Source: Corynebacterium suicordis DSM 45110 (lineage in GTDB: Bacteria > Actinomycetota > Actinomycetes > Mycobacteriales > Mycobacteriaceae). From it: 64,000 nucleotides of DNA. The translations under genes were made by a program, and so were the position numbers. The stretch covers positions 310,001-374,000 of the forward strand of contig NZ_JADKMY010000001.1 of NCBI RefSeq assembly GCF_015351405.1, read 5' to 3'. A model generated the notes under the pieces. The model worked only from the letters and a program-made list of their open reading frames with translations. It was not told where the DNA came from and searched no databases. Of this stretch, positions 8,748 to 17,263 are shown in pieces. Within the stretch, counting starts at the first letter, position 1; every line of letters starts with the position of its first letter.

Positions 8748-10460
8748 ATGAGCAGCATTGATCGTTCTCGTTATGTAGAAATTTATGGTCCCACTGAAGG
8801 CGACCGCGTGAAGTTGGCAGATACCAACCTCACCGTGCGGATTGAGAAGGACTATTCGGCGGTCGCGTATGGCGATGAATCCGTCTACGGCGGTGGCAAG
8901 GCCGTCCGTGATGGCATGGGTATGGACCCAGGCGCGGTTGACGCGTTGGATACTGTCATTTTGGGTGCCATTGTTCTCGACGCCATACTCGGGGTGGTCA
9001 AGGGTGACGTCGGAATTAAAGATGGTCGCATCGTGGGCATCGGCAAGGCGGGTAACCCGAACACGCAGGATGGCGTGGATGATGACCTGGTGATTGGACC
9101 CGGCACGGAGGTGATTGCCGGTGCGCACCGTATTCTCACCGCGGGTGGAATTGATACGCACATTCACTTCATCACCCCACAGCAGGCTGAGGAAGGGTTA
9201 TCCAACGGAATCACCACTTTCTTTGGTGGTGGAACGGGGCCTGCCGAGGGCACTTTGGGCACCACCTGTACCCCGGGCCCCGATGCCTTGAAGTTCATGC
9301 TGCGCGCGGCCGAGGGGCTGCCAGTGAATACCGGGTTCTTGGGGAAGGGCTCGGGTAGCTTGCCGGATGCGCTGCGTACTCAGGTAGCTGGCGGTGCTGC
9401 CGGTTTGAAGGTGCACGAGGACTGGGGTGCCACCCCGGCTGTGATCTCCAATGCCTTGGACGTGTGCGAGGAAATGGATGTGCAGCTGGCCATCCACACG
9501 GACACGCTGAACGAGTCCGGTTTCTTCCAGTCCACTGCGCGAGCCATGGGTAACCGGACCATCCATACTTTCCACTCCGAAGGAGCCGGTGGCGGGCACG
9601 CCCCGGATATCCTGCGGGTGACGGGGATGGAGAACGTGCTGCCTTCCTCCACCAACCCCACCTTGCCGTACACGGTGAACTCCTCGGAGGAACTGCTGGA
9701 CATGGTGATGGTGTGCCACCACCTCTCCCACGACATCCCGGAGGATGTCTCCTTCGCTGATTCCCGCGTGCGTGCCGAGACCATCGCCGCGGAAACGGTC
9801 ATGCACGATATGGGCTTGATCAGCATTTTCAGCTCGGATTCCCAGGCGATGGGTCGCGTGGGTGAATCGTGGACCAGGGCATTCCAGACCGCCCACCACT
9901 GCCGCGAGCAATTGGGGGAGTTGGAGGGAGACGATGGGGCGGACAACAATCGCGTGTTGCGATTCCTAGCCAAGTTGACCACCAATCCGGCCATTGCTCA
10001 GGGCATTTCTGAGCACGTCGGCTCAATTGAGAAAGGCAAGATCGCGGACCTGGTTCTGTGGCCGGTGGATTCTTTCGCTGCCAAGCCCCACCTGGTGATC
10101 CGCCACGGACGCATTGCCTGGGCCGCAATGGGAGATCCCAACGCGTCCATTTCTACCCCGCAGCCGATTTACTACCGCTCGCAGTTCGCCAACTACGGCA
10201 AGGCCCTGCCGGCTACACGCGTGACCTTCATGTCTCAGGCGGGCATCGACGCAGGCGTTCCGGTGCAGTTGGGCCTGGATTCATTGGTTCTGCCCGTGAG
10301 GGGAGCGCGGCATTTGCGTAAGCGGGACATGGTTCGCAACAACCGGCTGGCAGATATTCAGGTGGATCCGGACACCTATGAAGTACGGGTGGATGGGGAA
10401 ATCGTCACGATTGATCCGGCGGAGCGCTTGCCATTGGCGCAATTATTTTATCTGTTCTGA
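8748..10460 (+). CDS. ureC: Urease alpha (catalytic) subunit
   Basis: A 570-aa catalytic subunit. Nickel ligands and catalytic residues are all present: HIHF (His138, His140), the carbamylated lysine in GLKVHEDWG (about Lys221 with nearby His223), [17 protein letters not shown], the mobile flap MVCHHL (Cys323, His324), and the Asp ligand in SSDSQAMGR (about Asp364). The length is normal. This is therefore a competent nickel urease, so the cell must deliver Ni2+ to it. ATG 8748 follows the ureB stop by 4 bp. ureF follows directly; no ureE lies between. Confidence 0.98.
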   Translation: MSSIDRSRYVEIYGPTEGDRVKLADTNLTVRIEKDYSAVAYGDESVYGGGKAVRDGMGMDPGAVDALDTVILGAIVLDAILGVVKGDVGIKDGRIVGIGKAGNPNTQDGVDDDLVIGPGTEVIAGAHRILTAGGIDTHIHFITPQQAEEGLSNGITTFFGGGTGPAEGTLGTTCTPGPDALKFMLRAAEGLPVNTGFLGKGSGSLPDALRTQVAGGAAGLKVHEDWGATPAVISNALDVCEEMDVQLAIHTDTLNESGFFQSTARAMGNRTIHTFHSEGAGGGHAPDILRVTGMENVLPSSTNPTLPYTVNSSEELLDMVMVCHHLSHDIPEDVSFADSRVRAETIAAETVMHDMGLISIFSSDSQAMGRVGESWTRAFQTAHHCREQLGELEGDDGADNNRVLRFLAKLTTNPAIAQGISEHVGSIEKGKIADLVLWPVDSFAAKPHLVIRHGRIAWAAMGDPNASISTPQPIYYRSQFANYGKALPATRVTFMSQAGIDAGVPVQLGLDSLVLPVRGARHLRKRDMVRNNRLADIQVDPDTYEVRVDGEIVTIDPAERLPLAQLFYLF

Positions 10461-10471
10461 GTGCTGAACTG

Positions 10472-11218
10472 ATGAATCAACTTTCTGCGTTACTTCACGC
10501 CGTAACCTACGGTGATTCGGCCTACCCTTCCGGCCGCTACACACTGTCGCATGGGCTGGAGGGATTGGTGCAATCGGGCAAAGTTCACGGTGCGGACGAG
10601 GCCGGGGCTGCGCTGGAGGGACACCTTCGTCATACGGCAGTGCCGGGTGACGGGGTGGCCACGGCTATTGCCGTGCTGCAGGCTGACGCCGTGGCAGAGA
10701 ATGTGCGGTCGCTGAAGAATGCGCAAGATTTCCTAGTGCGTGTGGATCATGAACTGACCGCCACGAAAATCACTGAGGAATTGCGCAAATCCTCCACTCG
10801 GGTGGGGCGACAGACGCTTCAGGTTCACGGCGAGGTCACCCCAGTTTCGGGGTTGTTGGAATCTTTTTCTAACGCCACTACACAGCGCCTTACGCCGGGA
10901 AATCAAGCCATTGCATTGGGTCTAATCCATCAGTCGCGCGGACTGGATGCTCTGGAAGCCGTAGGAGTCGAACTGATTGGATTGGTTATCGGGTGGTCCT
11001 CGGCAGCGCTGCGCTTGCGACAGTGCGATCACATTAGTGGCCAAGTGATGATTAATCGCGCCATCCCGTTAATCACAGAATTAGCCGAATGGGCAGTGGC
11101 TGAAGCTGATGAATTGTGCGAGTCCGAGGAGGTGCAGCACCTTGGCCGCGCGAGCCCTGGGCTGGATATGGCAAGTGCAGCGCACGAGCGTGCACCGGCC
11201 CGCCTATTCATGAGTTGA
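10472..11218 (+). CDS. ureF: Urease accessory protein UreF
   Basis: A 248-aa all-helical accessory protein that, with UreD and UreG, forms the complex inserting carbamate and Ni2+ into apo-urease. The conserved start region GDSAYPSGRYTLSHGLEGL is present, as are the central RQTLQVHGEV segment and the late GQVMINRAIPLI region. It begins 11 bp after ureC, the place where ureE sits in the C. glutamicum order ureABCEFGD. The last 30 residues are lineage-specific. Confidence 0.93.
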   Translation: MNQLSALLHAVTYGDSAYPSGRYTLSHGLEGLVQSGKVHGADEAGAALEGHLRHTAVPGDGVATAIAVLQADAVAENVRSLKNAQDFLVRVDHELTATKITEELRKSSTRVGRQTLQVHGEVTPVSGLLESFSNATTQRLTPGNQAIALGLIHQSRGLDALEAVGVELIGLVIGWSSAALRLRQCDHISGQVMINRAIPLITELAEWAVAEADELCESEEVQHLGRASPGLDMASAAHERAPARLFMS

Positions 11219-11247
11219 ACGGGCGATGATGCTGGTGTGAGCGGGGC

Positions 11248-11261
11248 TGGCGTCGAAAAAA
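11248..11261 (+). repeat. Copy of the recurrent TGGCGTCGAAAA motif between ureF and ureG
   Basis: This short gap between ureF and ureG contains TGGCGTCGAAAAAA. The same word, with small variation, recurs across the window on both strands, inside and outside genes (see findings). Its role here is unknown. Confidence 0.5.
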
Positions 11262-11288
11262 GATCATAAACAACAAAGGACACGAGAA

Positions 11289-11930
11289 ATGAACAACCCA
11301 GTAATCGGTAATGGATCACCACTGCGTATTGGAATTGGTGGGCCTGTGGGGTCTGGCAAGACAGCGCTGATCGAAGCACTGGTACCTAAGTTTGCGCAGG
11401 CAGGACATGAAGTAGGTGTGATCACCAACGACATTTACACACAGGAAGATGCGCAGCACATTCGGCGCGTGCTGGACGGTGTGATTGACGGATCCAAGAT
11501 TGTGGGAGTTGAAACGGGTAGCTGCCCGCACACGGCAGTGCGCGATGACCCGACTATGAACCTCATGGCTGCGGCCGACATGCTGGACGAACACCCGGAG
11601 CTGGACACAATCTTTTTTGAATCAGGTGGAGACAATTTGACGCTGACGTTCTCGCCGGCACTAGTGGACGTGTTTGTTTTTGTGCTTGATACGGCTGAGG
11701 GCGACAAAATGCCACGTAAGCGCGGACCTGGCATCACTGAATCCGACATTTTGGTGATCAACAAGGTAGACATCGCAAAATACGTGCGGTGTGACATTGA
11801 CCGGATGCATTCTGACGCAAATGACGTACGCGACAACAAGACGGTGATCCTGACGAATTCGCTTGAAGGGCAAGGAATCGACGAGCTAGTGGCTGCGTTG
11901 GAGAGCTATCGTGAGCCCATTGATGGGTGA
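11289..11930 (+). CDS. ureG: Urease accessory GTPase UreG
   Basis: A 213-aa SIMIBI-class GTPase that carries Ni2+ and powers its delivery to urease. The P-loop is GIGGPVGSGKTALIEAL near residue 15, VGVETGSCPHTAVRDD holds the Cys-Pro-His nickel-binding motif (with Ser where Gly is usual), FESGGDNLTLTFSPAL is the switch region, and VINKVDIAKYV carries the NKxD guanine specificity motif. It has no His-rich N terminus, unlike some UreG proteins, so any metal reserve would have to come from another protein. It starts at ATG 11289 after AAAGGACACGAG and overlaps ureD at its end. Confidence 0.97.
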   Translation: MNNPVIGNGSPLRIGIGGPVGSGKTALIEALVPKFAQAGHEVGVITNDIYTQEDAQHIRRVLDGVIDGSKIVGVETGSCPHTAVRDDPTMNLMAAADMLDEHPELDTIFFESGGDNLTLTFSPALVDVFVFVLDTAEGDKMPRKRGPGITESDILVINKVDIAKYVRCDIDRMHSDANDVRDNKTVILTNSLEGQGIDELVAALESYREPIDG

Positions 11931-12903
11931 CCGGCTCGATGCATCTCTGATCACACCGTGGATTCCCCGTGAAGTACGCGAGTTCTTGGCGCGTACAGAT
12001 GGGGCGGTTAGCCAAAGGTCCGGAGTGCTAGGTGTGGGCAAGCCCGGAAAGGTCGGAGTACTGGAAGCTACGTTCAAGGTAGATCAGGCTTCGGGAAGGA
12101 CGGGGCTTGCGAAGCGTTTTGTGAAAGCGCCGATGAGTCTCACGAGACCGCTATATGTGGATCCTTCTGACCCTTCACATGCCGTGTTGTACGTGCGAAC
12201 GACGGGGGGCGGATTGGCAGAAAACGACCGCATCCGACAAAAAATACTGGTGGGAGAACGCGCTCAAGCCACGGTCACCACTCAGGCTGCTACAAACGTT
12301 CATCGAATGAATACGGGATTGGCTACGCAATGGTCTACCTTCTCCGTGGCAGACCGTGCGCGTCTGGAGTATTTGCCCGGCCACACCACGCTGTATGCGG
12401 GTTCGCGACTGGTGCAGTTCACAGAGTTCGAGGTAGCTCCACAAGCTGCGTTGATTGCCGGCGAGATCACCCTGGCGGGCCGTCTGGCCCGTGGTGAGAA
12501 CCACACCTTTGACGCTGTCTGTTTGGGCATGCGCGTGACCCGCAATGGCATGCCGCTACTCAAAGATCACGTGGTCATGGTGGGTGCGGGCAACGGCACG
12601 GATCTGATGTTATGGGGGGACGCACCGGTGTGGGGCACGTTGGTGATTGTGGTCCCGGAGGATTTTTCCCCGACGCAAGGCTTTGCACTCAGCGACATGT
12701 GTCACGAAGCTCTATTGGCAGTACCTGCAGTTCAGGAAGGCAAGGTGACTACTGGAGTGAGCACGTTGATGAATAGATCTGGAGCGATGGTGCGCATCGC
12801 CGGGAACTCTTCCATCACCGTGCGTGCAACGATGAATGCCGCTCATGATGCAGCGCGCCGGGCGGTCATGGGGTCCCCAGCGTTTGATCTGCGGACGATG
12901 TGA
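11911..12903 (+). CDS. ureD: Urease accessory protein UreD (UreH)
   Basis: About 330 aa. UreD is the scaffold through which nickel passes from UreG to apo-urease. Typical segments are FVKAPMSLTRPLYVDPSD, VYVRTTGGGLAENDRIRQ-like LYVRTTGGGLAENDRIRQ, TTQAATNVHRMNTGLATQW and YLPGHTTLYAGSRLVQFTEFE. It overlaps the end of ureG by 20 bp if it starts at GTG 11911, or by 8 bp from ATG 11923; both are in frame and consistent with coupling. It is the last urease gene. Confidence 0.93.
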   Translation: MSPLMGDRLDASLITPWIPREVREFLARTDGAVSQRSGVLGVGKPGKVGVLEATFKVDQASGRTGLAKRFVKAPMSLTRPLYVDPSDPSHAVLYVRTTGGGLAENDRIRQKILVGERAQATVTTQAATNVHRMNTGLATQWSTFSVADRARLEYLPGHTTLYAGSRLVQFTEFEVAPQAALIAGEITLAGRLARGENHTFDAVCLGMRVTRNGMPLLKDHVVMVGAGNGTDLMLWGDAPVWGTLVIVVPEDFSPTQGFALSDMCHEALLAVPAVQEGKVTTGVSTLMNRSGAMVRIAGNSSITVRATMNAAHDAARRAVMGSPAFDLRTM

Positions 12904-12994
12904 AACGGTCCGGAAACAAACGCATACTTCTAGAAACAAACCGTTGACGTAACTGCTCATCGGTTGAAACTTGCGCTTTCTAAGCTCAATCAGC

Positions 12995-14689
12995 ATGAGC
13001 CCAGAAACCAAACTAGATGAACCGCGGGTGGTTGCCCGCCCGATTGCTTCTACACGTCGTGGCGTCGAAACACACGAGACCGCCGAAACCAACAACGGCG
13101 GCGAGGATTTCAGCCTTCGCTTCGCCCCGCGGCACTATCGCAAGTGGACCCCGTTGGTGGTGGCTTCCTCTGCGCTGGGTGGCATCGCGTATCTCGCGGA
13201 CTTCTCCATCGGCGCCACCATCGGCGTGACTCACGGAACGGGCAATGCCATCGGCGGCATTTTGATTGCCGCGCTGTTGATCTTTATCAGCTCCTTCCCG
13301 CTGGCGTATTACGCGGCTCGGTACAACCTGGATTTGGACCTGATCACCCGCGGCGCGGGCTTTGGTTACCTGGGTTCCATCCTCACCAACCTGATTTTCG
13401 TCTCCTTCACGTTCATCCTCTTCGCCACGGAGGGCGCGATCATGGCGCAGGGTCTGAAGGTGGGCTTCGGCCTTCCCCTGTGGGCCGGTTACGCGGTGAG
13501 CTCCCTGATGATCATCCCGCTGGTGATCTACGGCATGAAGATCCTGGCCAAGCTGCAATCGTGGACCAACCCGCTGTGGTTAGTGATGATGATCCTGCCC
13601 ATGGCATACCTGCTGGTCACTGAGCCTGAATCCGTGAGCACCTTTCTGAACTACGCCGGTGATCACGGCGAGGGCGTGAACTTCGCCTCCATGATGTTGG
13701 CCGCTGGAGTGTGCTTGTCTCTGACTGCGCAGATCGCGGAAAACATTGATTACCTGCGCTTCATGCCTCCCAAGACCCCAGAAAACTCCCGCAGCTGGTG
13801 GACCGCCGTGATCATGGGTGGCCCAGGCTGGGTGTTCCTCGGAGCTGCCAAGCAGATCGTGGGCGCATTCCTGGCAGTGTACATCATCGCCAAGCTGGGG
13901 CAGGGCACGGATTTGGCCATCGAACCCGTCAACCAGTTCCTCAGCCTTTACGAAGAGATGATGCCGGACTGGATTGCCCTGGTCCTCGCCGTGTTCCTGG
14001 TGGTTGTCAGCCAGATCAAGATCAACACCACCAACGCTTATTGTGGTTCCTTGGCTTGGACAAACATCTACTCCCGCAGCTTCAACCGCTACCCCGGTCG
14101 CATTGTGTTCGTGCTGTTCAACGTGGGTATTTCCCTGGCCCTGATGGAATTCAACATGTTCCAGGTGCTCGGCTTTGTGCTGTCCTTCTACTCCAACCTG
14201 GCCATCGCGTGGATCTTCACCGTGGCCGCGGACATTGTGTTCAACAAGTACCTGCTCAAGCTCTCCCCGAAGAACCCGGAGTTCCGCCGCGGCATGCTGT
14301 GGAACGCCAACCCGGTGGGTCTCACCTCGCTGTTGCTCTCCGGTGGCATTTCCGTGGCCATGTTCTTCGGCGCCTTTGGCGAGACGATCGCCCCATTCAG
14401 CCCCTTGTTCGCCGCTCTCATCGCCGTGGTGGTCACGCCTCTGATGGCCATCATGACCCAGGGTGCCTATTATCTTCGACGCCAAGATGATGGCATTGAC
14501 CTGCCCATGTTTGATGAGCACGGCAACCCTTCCGATGATCTCCTCGAATGTGCCCTGACCGGGGAGATGGTGGAACGCCCAGACATGATCGCTTCTGCTG
14601 TGCCGGGGCCGAATGGTGAGAAGCAGTATGTCTCTTCGCTGGCGCTAACTTTGGATAAGTCCGGTGAGCACGTGTTGCCGCCGAACTAG
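12995..14689 (+). CDS. NCS1-family permease (cytosine/purine/related)
   Basis: A 564-aa membrane transporter with about twelve hydrophobic segments between residues 50 and 490 and cytoplasmic ends of about 45 and 75 residues. Family features include the early helix with GATIGVTHGTGNAIGG, the DLDLITRGAGFGYLG loop, and the NTTNAYCGSLAWTNIY region. NCS1 proteins take up purines, cytosine, allantoin or hydantoins with H+ or Na+. The gene begins 91 bp after ureD on the same strand, so co-expression with urease is plausible and would fit uptake of a nitrogen compound that ends as urea. The start is uncertain: ATG 12995 has no clear ribosome site. Substrate unknown. Confidence 0.8.
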   Translation: MSPETKLDEPRVVARPIASTRRGVETHETAETNNGGEDFSLRFAPRHYRKWTPLVVASSALGGIAYLADFSIGATIGVTHGTGNAIGGILIAALLIFISSFPLAYYAARYNLDLDLITRGAGFGYLGSILTNLIFVSFTFILFATEGAIMAQGLKVGFGLPLWAGYAVSSLMIIPLVIYGMKILAKLQSWTNPLWLVMMILPMAYLLVTEPESVSTFLNYAGDHGEGVNFASMMLAAGVCLSLTAQIAENIDYLRFMPPKTPENSRSWWTAVIMGGPGWVFLGAAKQIVGAFLAVYIIAKLGQGTDLAIEPVNQFLSLYEEMMPDWIALVLAVFLVVVSQIKINTTNAYCGSLAWTNIYSRSFNRYPGRIVFVLFNVGISLALMEFNMFQVLGFVLSFYSNLAIAWIFTVAADIVFNKYLLKLSPKNPEFRRGMLWNANPVGLTSLLLSGGISVAMFFGAFGETIAPFSPLFAALIAVVVTPLMAIMTQGAYYLRRQDDGIDLPMFDEHGNPSDDLLECALTGEMVERPDMIASAVPGPNGEKQYVSSLALTLDKSGEHVLPPN

Positions 14690-14713
14690 GCTGCAGTCTT
14701 GGAAATTGCCTGG

Positions 14714-15988
14714 CTAATTTTTGAGGCCGGGCACGCCTCTCCCTTTATTGGGAGGGGCTATCGTTGTGTCGAACTGGCTGCTCGCGAGCTTACGATCTGC
14801 AAAGGTGATGAGTTCGAGCGCATCATCCGCGTAGTAGCCCTTTTGTCCGTGAGCGCCGATTGTTTTGGTGCGCAGGATGCCCGCACTGGTGAGATTATCC
14901 ACTGCGTTTTGTGCGACAGTTCGACCCACACCATAAAGCCGTTGCAAGCTGGCGATCGTGACAATGGGATGCCCTGGTAACTCGCTAAGCAGAGTTGCCT
15001 CCAGAGAATTCCGGCGTAGGGCTCTGACCATGCCTTGGCTTTTGCGGAAAGACTCGAATCGCTCTTCCCAATCGGCCTGGATAGCTAGCAAATCTCCCGT
15101 GATGATTTGAGCTTGAGTGATGGCTTGATCGGTGGCGTCGAGAAAAATCTCTATCCACTTCTCGGGTTCATCAGCGCGAAAGGCAGTGAGCCCCGCGATG
15201 TATCGGTGAGACCATGTGCCGAGCACCAAGCTGATGGGCAGCAGCGTCTGGCGGGTAAGTCCACGGCGCAGCAGAACACCATGAATCAACGCGCGCCCAA
15301 CGCGCCCATTGCCATCGGTGAACGGGTGAATAGTCTCAAATTGGGCATGGCCAATAGCAGCTTGAATGAGCGCGCCATGCGTGGCGCCGTTCAAGTAGTC
15401 GCACAGATCCTCCACTAATTTGCGGACCAATTCAGGAGGTGGCGGAATGAATTCTGCGCCGATGGGGGTCCGAGACGCCCCGCCGATCCAGTTCTGGATT
15501 TCGCGCAGACCCAGCGGGATACGTCCACGTGAACCGATGAGTTCGCGTTGGAATTCCTCAAGCATTTCCGGCGTGAGAGTGGGTGTTTCAGCAAAGTCCT
15601 GTTCAACCGAGCGAAGGACCTGAAGGTTTCGGGCCACGGCTTCTGCGCTTTCCTTGAAACCACGGATATCTTCTTCGGCGGCTAATTCTGCCAGCACAAC
15701 CTTGTCAACGTTCGGGGCAATGCCTTCGATTCGAGAAGAAGAGATCGCCTCGGAACGCATCAATAAGCGGGCGATGCTTTCTAGCTGGCCCGCGCCTTCA
15801 AAGTTGGCGAGCTCGATTATCCGCCGTTCGATCTGAGCTGCCCGCTGGGATAATTCAGAGGGGATAGCGATGGTCTGGTCCGCGAGTTTTCCGGGAACAT
15901 AGGCGCGATACTTTCCGCCCTGCTTGTCTGCACGAGAAATCCCGCTGCCACCCTCGGGAACCCAGTGGCGTTCCTCCCAGCGATGCAT
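14714..15988 (-). CDS. Fic-family protein (AMP transferase) with C-terminal winged helix
   Basis: A 424-aa Fic enzyme. The catalytic motif HPFTDGNGRVGRALIHG lies near residue 225, and the N-terminal inhibitory helix motif SSRIEG (near residue 88) classes it as self-inhibited class II. Between them is the usual Fic_N/core helical region. The last 90 residues (HPIVTIASLQRLYGVGRTVAQNAVDNL) look like a winged helix-turn-helix, so the protein may also bind DNA. Fic proteins attach AMP to Tyr/Thr/Ser of target proteins. The gene stands alone on the minus strand; an inverted-repeat cluster lies in its upstream region, suggesting self-regulation. Start ATG at 15988. Confidence 0.9.
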   Translation of the reverse strand: MHRWEERHWVPEGGSGISRADKQGGKYRAYVPGKLADQTIAIPSELSQRAAQIERRIIELANFEGAGQLESIARLLMRSEAISSSRIEGIAPNVDKVVLAELAAEEDIRGFKESAEAVARNLQVLRSVEQDFAETPTLTPEMLEEFQRELIGSRGRIPLGLREIQNWIGGASRTPIGAEFIPPPPELVRKLVEDLCDYLNGATHGALIQAAIGHAQFETIHPFTDGNGRVGRALIHGVLLRRGLTRQTLLPISLVLGTWSHRYIAGLTAFRADEPEKWIEIFLDATDQAITQAQIITGDLLAIQADWEERFESFRKSQGMVRALRRNSLEATLLSELPGHPIVTIASLQRLYGVGRTVAQNAVDNLTSAGILRTKTIGAHGQKGYYADDALELITFADRKLASSQFDTTIAPPNKGRGVPGLKN

Positions 15989-16022
15989 GGATACTCCTTA
16001 AACCGGTCAACTATGGGCTTAG

Positions 16023-16092
16023 CTTACTGGTTTAAGGCTTATCCCGGTAACCTATGACCGTTTCTTACTGGTTTAGTAGCTAAACCAGTAAG
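16023..16092. promoter_or_regulatory. Operator cluster upstream of fic: three CTTACTGGTTTA sites
   Basis: CTTACTGGTTTAA stands at 16023-16035; CTTACTGGTTTAG at 16064-16076 and its exact reverse complement CTAAACCAGTAAG at 16080-16092 form a 13-bp perfect inverted repeat with a 3-bp spacer. A weaker copy (CTTAAACCGGT) at 15997-16007 touches the fic translation start. The arrangement resembles binding sites for a dimeric regulator controlling fic; the Fic winged helix itself is one candidate. Confidence 0.65.
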
Positions 16093-16112
16093 GGACATTG
16101 CGGGCGTCGAAG

Positions 16113-16439
16113 CTAGTGCCCGTGCAGCGCGCCAATATCGTGCAGAACCTGGTGAACCTGCGGATCTACCAGCGAGTAGCGCATCTCTCGGCCGTGCCGC
16201 TCCGCCTGAATCAGTCCTGCGTTCGCCATCAAGTTCAGCGCTGCGCTAGCTGTGACCACGCGAGTCTCCGTCACATCGGCCAGTTCTTGCACCGTGCGCT
16301 GGGAGGGGCCACCGTGATGTAGCGCCACTAACAAGCGCAACCGGGTTCGATCACCTAGCAGTTTGAACAGCAGATGCCAGGAATCGGCGAGGTTTAAAGC
16401 CCCGTCCAAGGACAGCGGCGCGGAGTGAGAATGACTCAT
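16113..16439 (-). CDS. ArsR-family metal-responsive regulator, His at both ends
   Basis: A 108-aa ArsR/SmtB winged helix protein. Core: LFKLLGDRTRLRLLVALHHG, recognition region TETRVVTASAALNLMANAGLI, wing ERHGREMRYSLVD. It starts MSHSHS and ends DPQVHQVLHDIGALHGH. An Asp-xx-His-xxx-His pattern in the last helix and histidines at the N terminus are the Ni2+/Co2+-binding set described for NmtR and related sensors; no ArsR-type CxC motif is present. It overlaps the upstream ATPase gene by four bases and is the last gene of the importer operon, so it probably represses that operon. Metal identity is inference. Confidence 0.85.
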   Translation of the reverse strand: MSHSHSAPLSLDGALNLADSWHLLFKLLGDRTRLRLLVALHHGGPSQRTVQELADVTETRVVTASAALNLMANAGLIQAERHGREMRYSLVDPQVHQVLHDIGALHGH

Positions 16440-17263
16440 GACCGAAGAGTGTAGTCAGCCGGGCCATTTCCCGGAGAAGCATCCGCATCCCCAGGAGAAA
16501 ACACCAGGTGTGGCCGCCCAGAATCTTCAATCCGGCGCACCTTCATCCGGTAGATCGGCTCAATCTTCTCCGGAGTCAGCACCTCCGCTGCGGTTCCGGC
16601 ATGGGCGAGGGTGCCGGCGTCGAATAAAAGAATGTTTTCGCAATAACGCGCGGCCAAGTTCAGGTCATGCAGGACCACCACGCTGGGGATGCCGTGATCT
16701 CGCACCAACTGCAGGATCGAGTGCTGATAATGGACGTCGAGGTGGTTGGTGGGCTCATCCAGCAGCAGGTAGCGAGGGTTCTGGGCCAGGGCGCGGGCGA
16801 TGTTCACGCGCTGCGTCTCGCCACCGGAGAGCTCCATGAGGGAGGAGCGCGCGTGGTCCAGCATGCCCACGTTAGCCAGGGATTTCTCGATCCACTCCGC
16901 ATCCTCCGAGCTGCTCATCCCTGCCCAGTTTTGGTGCGGCAGGCGGCCCAGGCTCACGTAATCCCACACGCTCACGGGGATCTCGGCAGGGGCCATCTGT
17001 GCCACCACACCAATCGTGCGGGCGATGTGTTTGGTGGAGATGTTCCGCAAGTCAGAGCCGTCCACCGTCACGTTCCCGGACTGCGGCTTCAACGCGCCAT
17101 AAGCAGCAGAAATCAGTGTGGATTTACCGGAACCGTTGGGTCCCACGATCCCGGTCATGCCCTCACCGCGCGTGAGCTGCGCGCTCACGGATTGCAGGGC
17201 CAGCTTCTTCCCGCGGCGCACGCTCAGATCCTTAACGGCGATGCCATCCGGTGCAGAACTCAT
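16436..17263 (-). CDS. ABC transporter ATP-binding protein (FecE/BtuD type)
   Basis: A 275-aa cytoplasmic ATPase of a metal-chelate importer. Walker A GIVGPNGSGKSTLI near residue 38, ABC signature LSGGETQRVNIARAL near residue 145, Walker B YLLLDEPTNHLD and the H-loop VVLHDLNLA are all intact. The spacing and the NHLDVHYQ segment are typical of FecE/HmuV/BtuD ATPases. It overlaps the binding-protein gene at its start and the ArsR gene at its end by four bases each, so the operon is tightly coupled. Confidence 0.93.
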   Translation of the reverse strand: MSSAPDGIAVKDLSVRRGKKLALQSVSAQLTRGEGMTGIVGPNGSGKSTLISAAYGALKPQSGNVTVDGSDLRNISTKHIARTIGVVAQMAPAEIPVSVWDYVSLGRLPHQNWAGMSSSEDAEWIEKSLANVGMLDHARSSLMELSGGETQRVNIARALAQNPRYLLLDEPTNHLDVHYQHSILQLVRDHGIPSVVVLHDLNLAARYCENILLFDAGTLAHAGTAAEVLTPEKIEPIYRMKVRRIEDSGRPHLVFSPGDADASPGNGPADYTLRS

